Assembly (NCBI RefSeq): GCF_042453785.1
Contig: NC_091665.1
Coordinates: 8,627,501-8,691,500, forward strand
Direction of reading: 5' to 3'
Length of the DNA stretch: 64,000 bases
DNA from: Malus domestica
Lineage: Eukaryota; Streptophyta; Magnoliopsida; Rosales; Rosaceae
Position numbers and translations under genes: made by a program. Below the pieces are notes generated by a model. The model was not told the origin of the DNA. It saw only the letters and a program-made list of their open reading frames with translations, and made no database searches. Position 1 is the first letter of the stretch; each line of letters begins with the position of its first letter. Positions 21,846 to 31,195 of the stretch are shown piece after piece.

Positions 21846-23234
21846 AACCTTGCTCCAAATAAACAAATTTTGTGTTCACAAAACCCAAGATGCCCTTGAA
21901 CTTGTACAAAAACACTTGGGTAAACATAAACATTTTTTGTTTTACACCCACAAGGGCCCAAAATTTTCCTTCTTATTTATTCACTTATATATGTTCCCAA
22001 ACATATTATAATAGATCCAACAACAAGCCAAAGTCCCAAGTTTCATAATGGACAAAAGTACAAGCAATTCATCAATAATGAAGGTGCTACAAAAATTGGA
22101 ATCTGCCCCAAAATAGAAATCCAACCCAAGAGACTTTTTCTCTCTCTCCCTCTTCCGCCTCCTTTCATCTATCAAATTTCTGCAACCTCTGCTCTTCTCC
22201 AATGGAGCTGAATTTTGGACACCCTATAGTTCTTGAGCATATGAACAACTTTCAAGAAGGAACCATTTCTGTTTGAGCGACGGAAATTAAAGTGTTGAAG
22301 CTCCAAACATGACAGTCGGATTCTTGCAGATTTCGAAGCTGCTGTGATGTTTCGAAGATCTGGAAATATTTAACCATTAGTTCATTCTGAATTTTTGATA
22401 TGTTATGAAAGAGACGATGAGGAACAACTTCAATGAAGAAAGCATGCCGATTTGAACAAGAGAAAATGGAGTTTCGAAGCTCACAACAAGTCTGACGGAT
22501 TAACAGAACATTGATGAACAGTTACTCATCATACTTGAATTTCTGAAGTTGTACTACTCCGATGGATCTCAAATTTGGATATGTTGTAGTTCACAAGATA
22601 AGGAAAAATTTTCATGAAGACGACTTTGCAATCTGAGCTATAGAGAAAGGTGTTATCTTGCATCCACTCAGGCTGATTAGTGGAAACGAAAAGCAATTCC
22701 ACCAAAGAAAAGATGAAAAAGAGAGAAAAGCTACTAATTGCACTTGATCTTGTCTAGTCAATAGCATGCAGCATCAAACACACAAAAGTTGGAAATATTT
22801 TTAGATAAAGCATATACGAATGTGTGACATCGAAACAAGGATTCGTTACTTTGACAAATTAGTAACACGCGAGACACCTCATTCGGCAACTCTCTTCGCC
22901 TGAAGACTTGGGGGACTCCCACCATATGCTACTGCACCTTGATACTCGGCAGTCTCACAACCACTCAGTGACTTGGATTTTTCAAGTCTCCAACCGAGAA
23001 GTTTTCCTCACTCGGGAAATTAAGGGAACACTACCTCAAACTACATGCTTCACTCACAAAGCTTCAACAATACAGGTTTCAACAAAAGCAAAAATTCAAA
23101 GAACTTTATGAAGAAGGCTTTGGTGTATTTAACACAATATGTTGAAATGAAGCAAAGCTTATTTATTAATATTTTCGATAAGCCACAAATATGTACATAT
23201 ACATGAGTCAAAATAAACAAACAAAAGGGAGCCT
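21846..23234. other. Tat 3' non-coding region
   Basis: No ORF or protein motif is supported. A segment at about 22900-23040 (GACTTGGGGGACTCCCACC, later TCACTCGGGAAATTAAGGGA) resembles the sequence preceding the true 3' LTR. Confidence 0.6.
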
Positions 23235-23915
23235 TCACAAAGGTTGCTTAGGGGAAGTCTCAGCAGTCGGTAGAGCCCCAGAAAGAGAAAGCACCGGAGG
23301 GTGGTTATCCGGAGCCTCAGTACTTGACAAAACCCCAGAAGGAGGAGGCATTGGAGGTTCATCATTTGAAGCTTCATTACCAGGTACAACCCTAGAGGAC
23401 GAAGGCAATAAATGCCTTTGGAACAAACCCACAAACCGCTGATGATCAAGTAAAACCTTACCATCAGATTCCTTCATCTGGTCAAGCTTCCTCTTCATGT
23501 TTGTAGCATAGTCATGGGCGAGCCGGTGCAACTGCTTATTCTCATGCTTGAGCCCTCTAATCTCCTGTTTGAGACTCATCACTTCAGCAGCCAATGATTC
23601 AACTTGGCGGGTTCTAGCAAATAGGCGTTGGGCCATATTAGACACAGAACCTGCACACTGAACACTAAGAGCCAGAGAGTCCTTAACAGCCAACTCATCA
23701 GACCGTTTGGAAAGTAGTCTATTATCTTTGGGAGTGAGAAGGTTCCTGGCCACCACTGCAGCGGTCATATCATTCTTCATCACAGAATCCCCAACGGTAA
23801 GAGGACCAGTAGGGGATATGAAGGATGGGCGCCATATGTTGTCTGGAGAAGGCGTGGCTGTCTCTTCTCCAAGGTTCAAGTCAAAACGACGGTCGGAGGG
23901 TCCAGACATTTTCAA
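23235..23915 (-). CDS. Antisense ORF in the Tat 3' region, coiled-coil protein of unknown function
   Basis: A 226-residue ORF runs opposite to gag-pol. It starts MKMSGPSDRRFDLNLG; a second in-frame ATG two codons later is equally plausible. The middle (about residues 100-155) is heptad-rich and predicted by eye to form a coiled coil (RQVESLAAEVMSLKQEIRGL, then HENKQLHRLAHDY). The C-terminal 50 residues are rich in Pro and Ser and repeat the theme PSGVLSSTEAPDN / LSGALPTAETSPK. I do not recognise the family. Antisense ORFs between integrase and 3' LTR are known from Grande-type and other Tat elements, with unknown function. Survival of 226 codons without a stop in a region full of decayed repeats suggests selection in the recent past (inference). 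Confidence 0.6.
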   Translation of the reverse strand: MKMSGPSDRRFDLNLGEETATPSPDNIWRPSFISPTGPLTVGDSVMKNDMTAAVVARNLLTPKDNRLLSKRSDELAVKDSLALSVQCAGSVSNMAQRLFARTRQVESLAAEVMSLKQEIRGLKHENKQLHRLAHDYATNMKRKLDQMKESDGKVLLDHQRFVGLFQRHLLPSSSRVVPGNEASNDEPPMPPPSGVLSSTEAPDNHPPVLSLSGALPTAETSPKQPL

Positions 23916-24049
23916 ATGTGTTGAAGAAGGAAGAGGTCAGACAAATCAAGATCTTAGAAGTGCAAGAAATGAGCTTCTACTGGTAGAGATTCAAGTGTGC
24001 TGTGGAACTTAATGCCAGCCTCTATAAAAATCTGCACTCGACGGAGCTT

Positions 24050-24210
24050 CAGAAATCGAAGAGGCGTTTGCTTTCTCAAAAGCTGGGCTGTTCAGAGACC
24101 ACGAGGGCCGATCTCAGAAATCGAAGAGGCGTTTGCTTTCTCAAAAGCTAGGCTGCTCAGAGACCACGAGGGCCGATCTCAGAAATCGAAGAAGCACCTG
24201 CTTTTTCAGC
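24050..24210. repeat. 65-bp tandem repeat, about 2.5 units
   Basis: Units begin CAGAAATCGAAGA at 24050, 24115 and 24180, a period of exactly 65 bp. The first two full units differ at few positions (GGGCTGTTC versus AGGCTGCTC). Confidence 0.88.
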
Positions 24211-24289
24211 CTCGTCAGCACCTGTCACATGCACAATCAGCTTTGTGGAAATTACGGGCACTCTGTCGAAGATTTCTGGTGAAGTAGAA

Positions 24290-25800
24290 AGCACGTGAAT
24301 CTTACTGTTCAATCACCGCTCTCCATATGCACCATCAACTCCTCGGGTACCACATATAACTTTGTCAAAGATCTCTGACAAAGTTTAGGCACGAGAATTT
24401 CGAAGTTCCAGCTACCCTACTATTACCCATAAGGGTAAAGGAACAGCACAACTGCTTGACAACTGGAAAGTCCCTATGTGTGTCGACCTCCGTGTTTTGC
24501 GGCAAGACAGGTTGGCAAGAACGTCCAACCTTTACTCACATTCGAGAAAAGACTCCCAACATAATTACTTTCTAAAAAACCGGAGTAGCACCGCTTTCCG
24601 AATCTCGAGAATCAGATCCTCGACGGGATTGCTTGTTCGAAAACCGAAGAGGCACAACTCTCAGAACTTCGAGAGCCAGATTTCCTTAGATAAAGCTTGT
24701 CTGTAATCTTCACACGTAACATCAGCTTTCCAGATACCACATACCACTTTTTCAAAGTGCTCTGACAAAATTAAAACACGTGAAGCTGGCAGCTCCCACT
24801 ACATTGCTGTGACCAAGAAGGGTAAAGGAATAACATTACTACTTGTTATTGGGAAATCCCTATATACATTGACCTCCCTCCTCAACGGACAGAAAAACCT
24901 GCAAAAATGCTCAACCCTTTCTCGCATTCGAAAAGGCACCCTCAACATAACCTCTCGAAATACTCAGCTTTATTTCCCCCCGATAATACCTCAGCAAATA
25001 AGCCACACCAAGAACAAGAGTATCTCATATCATCAGGGTCGAAAGCAAGAGTATCCCATATCATGCTTTCTCCCTGTCTTTGTCTTTGTCCTTGTCCACA
25101 CCTGCAGGACAAGGAGAAAGAGAGCAGTCAGTCGGAACCTGAAATCAAACCTCCAATTTGGAACTGACTGCCTGGAGCCTTTGCCTGGTTGCTTACTTAG
25201 CATTGCTCTCGAGTACTCATCCTCAACTGCTGTCAAGGTGACGAATTCCACCGGCAAATACCTCATGACAGTTGATCAGATATTGGCTCTTTACACTGAA
25301 GCTGCCAAGCGTGGATGAGTCACTATGAAGGAATGTTCTGAAGGACCATTTAAATGCAAAGGTTGCACACCACTTCTGCCATGCAAAAGATTGAAGCAGA
25401 AGGTTCAACGGTGAGCTGAAACAGATCACTACAGCACGACACCTTTCCATACCACATTCATTATTCCGTCAACAGCAAAAGTATCCCATATCATCAAGGT
25501 CGAACGTACTCTAGATTTGATGGACTTGTTTTGACCCTCAAATTTTTGAGTCGGCCTTATACTCTGAAGGGCACCAGAAAACCCTCCAGCACAGTTCAAG
25601 AATAAGCCTGTGGAAAGTTACTTCTTCAAAAGCAAAAGTATCTCATATCATCTCTTATCCATTTGCTTCTCCTTATCCTGGCAGTTGAATGAGAGACAAG
25701 GAGAAGGAGAACAATCAACCGGAAGCCGAAGTCAAACCTCTGATCCTGGGTTGCTTACTTGGAAATTTGACTGCTTACCTTGTCTGTCACCTCTTTCGGC
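24290..25800. repeat. Diverged duplications in the Tat 3' region
   Basis: A block at about 24340-24490 (ACTTTGTCAAAGATCTCTGA, AAGGGTAAAGGAA, TCGACCTCC) recurs diverged at about 24740-24880 (TTTTTCAAAGTGCTCTGACA, AAGGGTAAAGGAA, TTGACCTCC). A second theme (AGTATCTCATATCATC followed by ACAAGGAGAA and GTCAAACCTC) occurs near 25020-25160 and again near 25630-25740. No coding function is apparent. Confidence 0.6.
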
Positions 25801-26070
25801 AGATCTCCTAGCTCGGCGACTTGGGGGACTCCTACTATAGGGTTTGTATCACACTTGACTAAGCCCGAAACTACAACTAAGCTTTAAGTGAAATTGATAC
25901 ATTACCTTGTGCATCAACATCAGCTAAGTACACCATTCCCGGATGGAGGAAAGGTACTTCCAGAGAAGGGCAGATGAAGATCAGACCACACTTCGGTACT
26001 TAGAAGTTTCGTGATTACTCAAGGGATTGGATCTTGCAAGTCCCCAACCGAGGAGTTTCCCTCACTCGGG

Positions 26071-26085
26071 AACTTAGGGGAGCAC
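26071..26085 (+). other. Polypurine tract before the Tat 3' LTR
   Basis: AACTTAGGGGAGCAC immediately precedes the LTR start TGTTTGTACC. The run TTAGGGGAG is a plausible plus-strand primer. Confidence 0.6.
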
Positions 26086-26606
26086 TGTTTGTACCATACT
26101 TGACCAATCCCGAAACTACCGAGCACCGGCCAACGCTATACTGTCAAGGACCCAGAAGAGTTCCCCTCCGACCAGGAGGCCAATCACTACTCGACACGTG
26201 TCAAGATTAGAAGCCAATCAGAGCGCAGCACGTGTCGACATCAAGAACCAATCACAACATGACACATATCAATGTGACAAAGCTACAAGTTTTTCTATAA
26301 ATAGGGGTCATTCCCCCACAATATTGCCTAATGCCATTTTGTGTTAAATCATTCACAAGAACTCACTAAATTGAGAGCTTGATCCTTTGTACTTGTGTAA
26401 GCCCTTCACTACTAATAAGAACTCCTCTACTCCGTGGACGTAGCCAATCTGGGTGAACCACGTACATCCTGTGTTTGCTTCTCTGTCTCTATTCATTTAC
26501 GTACTTATCCTCACTAGTGACTGAAGCAACCAAGCAACCAAGCGAAGGTCACAAAACCTGACACTTTCTGTTGTACCAAAGTCTTCGCTGATTTTGTGCA
26601 TCAACA
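26086..26606 (+). repeat. 3' LTR of the Tat element
   Basis: 521 bp, identical to the 5' LTR except at three positions seen by eye (for example CCTGTGTTTGC versus CCTGTGTTTTC). Confidence 0.94.
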
Positions 26607-29163
26607 CACCCGAAGGTGAGTCCTAATTTTGTCCAATCTGTCAGAACACCGTCGAATTCCTCGTAGTCACCACACCTTTGTGATTCCTGAACCTGGAGGG
26701 GCGCAAAACCAAAATTGAGTGGGTCAGTAAAACAATTCTTTTCCAAATCCAAACATTTCTCAAAACGTTGTAACCCCTCTCCGTAAAACCTGTATACTTT
26801 CCCAGAAATGTAAAATATAAATATACATATATATTCTCAAAACTTCATTTTTACTATCTCAACATTATCTCTTTATCAATCATGCCATGCCACATCATCT
26901 CAACAGTAATAAGGTATGAATGCATCAACATAATCATATCAGGTGCAAGAAAGTAATCAACCGTAGGCCCTCTAATCGCCCTATACGGTTGAACCTAGAG
27001 CTCAAAATCTATCATTATCACTCTACCGAAGTCACCTCTGTGACCCGTCCGGCCTTCTGCACACAAGTTACGCTCTAGTGCTTCTCATAAATCATCTGTG
27101 CACATAATCTAAGGTCACCCACCAGTCGGAATCTCACTAACACTCTCGCGACTGGTCTGTCGTACCCACTCCGCGTGGACTGTACGACTAGCATCTACTT
27201 GGATCCAAGGCGAGCGTGCGATGCGGTGAATACTATAAGCACTAAACCATGGTGCAGGATTTGAGCTCAATATATATCATCATCATCATAACAGTAATTA
27301 AATACTCATCTGTGCGTCCACCGCACCATTTCATACATATGCATCATAAATCAATTCTTACCTGTGCGTCCACCGCACCAATTCATACATATGCATCATA
27401 TATTAATTCATGCATGGCATTTCAACTCACATTTCTATATACTTTTCATATCAATTCTATGCATGGTATTTCACTTCCCGTTTTTCCACATAACTCATAT
27501 GCATTTCATTTTAAACATAATTTCATGCATTTTCAATTTCTGGGAAAACGTTAAGTATATATATATATACGGAAAAAAAAACTGCCCACTCACCTGGAGT
27601 TCGTCCAACAACTCCCTAGCACCACACATCAAGGCTTCACGACGATCGCCGCCTAGAATAGTAATCAAATCCAACCTCAGAATTCATATCGATAGAATAT
27701 ATAACTTATATAAAATACGTCACTACGTAGTTCGATCCGGAAGATCTGCCACTCAGATTTTAAATCCATAACTTCCAGAGGTCCACAATATATCTCTAGG
27801 ATAACATCCTAAAATTTCATTACCATCCAACGGTCGGATCTCCGTCAATTTCCAAAACTAAGTGACGGTTAACATTTTATATTATGGACTTACAATTCCA
27901 ATTCCGGAAGATCCGTAACTCGGATTCCCAATCCGTAAGTTCCAATAATCCTCAAATATTACGTATTACAACGTATCAAAGTTTGGTGACGATCCAACGG
28001 TCAGATCATCAATTCACATTTTCACCTAAATGTGAAAACTATAAAACGTTATTTGAACACCTAACCAACAATTTTCAATAACTTTCTCATACGGTGTTCA
28101 ATTTAGGTATATGAATATACCACAGTGATCTACTCGACGTCACGGACGTCGACATATTTATAAAATATTTTTATTTTTATTTTTTATTTTTACTGTAGCA
28201 CCTTCTTCTTCCTTGGGTCGCCGGACTGGTTTTTCCGGCGGCCGTTTTCTGGGCAGTTTTTCAAATTGCCATAACTTTGTCATTTCTCAACGAAATCAAG
28301 TGATTCAAAAACGAAAGTTGTAGCCCTTGAAGAGAAAAAGATAATGGTACCTTGCACAACACCTAGTTCGCCGTGGTTTGGCCGGAAACTGCCTCGAAAG
28401 CCTCGGAGGTCGCCGGAAACTGGGTATTTTTCAAATGAGTATAACTTCTTCAATACTCAACGAAATTGAGTGAAACAAAAAGGAAAGTTGTAGTACTTGA
28501 CGAGACGAAAAGATTGATACCTACCTCGACTCCTAACTCGCCGGGGATTCGCCGGAAAACGCCTCGAAAGCTCCGGCCAAACTTTGAACTTGTCGATCTC
28601 CGTGTTCTTACGTCCAAAAACTTCCAACGAAGCACTCCGAGCTTCCTTGGGACCTCACTAAGCTCGCTGTGATCTTTTTTTAGCCTAAATCGTAACCATT
28701 TAAAAGATCATGAACAGTATATAAACACGGGACCTTAAAAACTAGGGTTTTCCGAAGCAAAACTTACCTGAAAATGGTGTCTACGTGATCGTGGAGTCCT
28801 CAGGGTTGCAATGGTAGTCTTAACTTGGACGTTGGTATAGGTTTTAGGTGGTTTTGGTGGTTGCCCGTGCGTTCGAGAAGAAGAGAGAGAGTGAGAGTTT
28901 CTGAGGAAGAGCTGAGGAAGAGAGAGAGAGAGTGACTGAGGAGATGAGAGAGAGACAACAAACGGGAAATGGGGAGGGATTTAGGGTGTAGGACCCTACC
29001 TAAAGTCCAAACACAAAATTATTAGTCCAAGTTTAAGTTTAATTAACAATAACTTAGGAATTTTAGGTAAAACCAATACCAAAATTACGCACCTTAATCC
29101 CGTTTAAGGGCATTTTCGTCTTTTCACGTCCTCGGAATTAAAATTCCAGGACGGGCTGTGACA
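26607..29163 (-). repeat. Second piece of the right (5') LTR of the outer Ty3 element
   Basis: Continues the LTR interrupted at 14721, beginning with the duplicated CACCC. It is colinear with 7959-10567 apart from point differences and one missing 52-bp minisatellite unit (two units at 27311-27414). Followed by TSD CTGAC at 29164-29168. Confidence 0.92.
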
Positions 29164-29168
29164 CTGAC

Positions 29169-29828
29169 CCCAATGAAGAGTAATTGGCCAAATGCATCTC
29201 CACCTCTAAAAAATGCGTTGATACAAAGTCTAGTCAATTTGTATTAAAATATTATTATTTTTTTTTATAAAATAATTTTAAAAAATTAGTTTTAATTTCG
29301 GATAAGATTTTTAACCAATCTTGTCACACCATTTGTCATTATCTGAAAGTACTATTTTGTAGATAGATTTCCGATAAGATTTTCAACCAATCCCGAAGCG
29401 CCACGTGTCACTATCTGTTTACAATAATTTAGCCAAGATTGAAATGTGGTGTAAAGTGGAAGATGATGGTTAGGTATTTATAGAAAAATAATAATAATTT
29501 TTTTTTAATTTTTATGTTTTTTTAAACAATTTTTAATAATTTTTTTAGTTTTTATTAAGTTAATTAATTTGGATCATTGGATTTGAAAGGATTGAAATCC
29601 AACCGCCCAGATTTGGACACATGCTCAACAGTCATAATTCTAACCGTTTCCTTTTTTTATGTTTTTTTGGCCAAAAATCATGAACCGTTGATCTAGGAAT
29701 CGGACGGCCTAGAACACGTCACATCACTAGTCATTGGGTTTGAATTTCAAATTTCTTTTACGGTTGGAAATCCAACGGAAAGACGCACCACATGGCTTCT
29801 TCCAACTCCTGATTACTACACCTGCAAC
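29169..29828. other. AT-rich intergenic DNA, no gene seen
   Basis: A short internal duplication (GATAAGATTTTTAACCAATC near 29301 and GATAAGATTTTCAACCAATC near 29371) is the only structure noticed. Confidence 0.5.
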
Positions 29829-30558
29829 TAGAGGTGGGCACGGTCCAGTTCGGCCCAGTTCCACCCTCAAAATGGAACCGGAACTGGAAAATTTCAACGG
29901 TTCGATTCGGTACAGTTCCGCTTAAATTTATTACTAAAATTGTACAGTTCAGTTCATGACGGTTCCGGTTCAATTCATGTCGGTTTACGGTTCTAACCAA
30001 AATTATATATATATATATATGTTTTTTCTAATTTTCTACTTATAATACCAAACACCTATTTCAACCACAAATTCAAGTAAATTTGAGTTTTCAATCTACA
30101 AAATTTGTGACCGGAAGATAGAAAGTGTGCATATAAATTTAACTCAAAAGTTAGAAAGGCTCATAACAAGACCAAAGTGTAGATCTTAAACTAAACCTAA
30201 AATGTACATAATGCATAATATACTGGAAAAGAATGGAGAAAATTAATGTAGGGGGAGAAAGGTGATAAAACAACAAAGGAGGGGAAGAGAAGTGAAGTAA
30301 AATATTGGGTTTATGTACATGGTCTTCTTGGAAAAATGTCTTATTTATATAAAAAATAATAATAATAAAACAATAATTTATATTAAAAGCGGTTCAATCC
30401 GGTTCCTATTGTTCTTAATATTTCCAAACCGGAACTGAAATCGTTTGAAACGGTTTGGTTCGGCTTTTGTTCCGATTTTGACTTTTTTGGTCAATGCTAT
30501 TTTTTTTGTCACGGTTTGATTCAATTTTCCGGTTTGACGGTTTTTATGCCCATCCCTA
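29829..30558. mobile_element. Non-autonomous hAT-like element
   Basis: The left end TAGAGGTGGGCA and the complement of the right end TAGGGATGGGCA form an imperfect inverted repeat. It continues into a CGGTTCGG-rich subterminal region on both sides. The flanks CCTGCAAC (29821-29828) and CCTGTAAC (30559-30566) are an 8-bp TSD with one change; 8-bp TSDs are the hAT rule. No transposase is encoded. A short AT dinucleotide run lies at about 30003-30020. Confidence 0.75.
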
Positions 30559-30566
30559 CCTGTAAC

Positions 30567-31195
30567 AACAAGCCCCGCCGCCTTTTTCCGTCAGGAAAGG
30601 AGTGGGCTTCACTGGACACCAACGTGACATCACATAGGCCAAGACATTGCTCAGCACGTTTTGAGCCAGCCTACAAGCTGGCTTGGGCTGGATGCCAGCC
30701 TATTTGGCTCGGCTGGAGTGGATTTTGATGGTGCCAGTCTATTTTTAGGCTTTGGACCAGCCTATCTCCATGGGCTGGAGTCGCTGGGAGAGGAACACTG
30801 CATTTTCTTTACATGTAAATCTTTATGTCCTGCCACTTACTACTACGGTCTAATAGTATTCCTTCACTTGTAAATGAAAGACCTTAGGTTCAACCCTTCC
30901 CACAGCAGTTCCAGTAAAGAAAAGACCACAGCAGAGGACATGAGCACTTATAACACGGAAACCAGCATAGCTCCAAAAATCATTATTTTACCAAGATGAA
31001 TACTCGGAAACAAGAAACCGAGTTCAAATAAGTACTAATTAACGCAGCACGTACTACCATGCATACAAAGATTTATATAAATCCTTCCGCCACAATAGAC
31101 CACTAATTCATCATCACGACAGGCACAGGAATGAATAAAACGTTCAGAGTTTAAATCGGGTAATAATTCATCTCATGGCAAAGAAAGTAGTGTGC
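30567..31195. other. Intergenic DNA and probable 3' UTR of the CHCH gene
   Basis: A GGCTGG/CCAGCC-rich repeat occupies about 30660-30780. The part nearest 31195 probably includes the 3' UTR of the minus-strand CHCH gene. No other gene is seen. Confidence 0.45.

Larger units (their letters stand above)
14722..26606 (+). mobile_element. Tat-lineage Ty3/gypsy retrotransposon
   Basis: An 11.9-kb element with 521-bp LTRs that differ at only three positions by eye. The 5-bp TSD CACCC lies at 14717-14721 and 26607-26611. Domain order is gag, protease, reverse transcriptase, RNase H, a second RNase H, integrase. The second RNase H (archaeal-like, after the normal one) is an established hallmark of the Tat lineage. 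A 4.7-kb region between integrase and 3' LTR carries simple repeats and an antisense ORF, as described for some Tat elements. The reading frame is continuous except for three stop codons. Confidence 0.94.
7859..29163 (-). mobile_element. Long-LTR Ty3/gypsy retrotransposon split by a nested Tat element
   Basis: Two direct copies of a 2.7-kb LTR (7859-10567, and 14617-14721 plus 26612-29163) bound a 4-kb internal region. The 5-bp TSD CTGAC lies at 7854-7858 and 29164-29168. Orientation is minus: a primer-binding site like the initiator-Met tRNA type (TGGTATCAGAGC on the minus strand) abuts the right LTR and a purine tract abuts the left LTR. Without the nested element it is about 9.4 kb. The LTRs differ at roughly 15 positions counted by eye, plus one 52-bp repeat unit, so the insertion is recent. 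The internal coding region is thoroughly degenerate. Related long LTRs occur as solo copies elsewhere in the window. Confidence 0.93.

Noticed and set aside
25033..25450. Short ORFs on both strands in the Tat 3' region
   Set aside because: They overlap diverged duplications and show no conserved motif.
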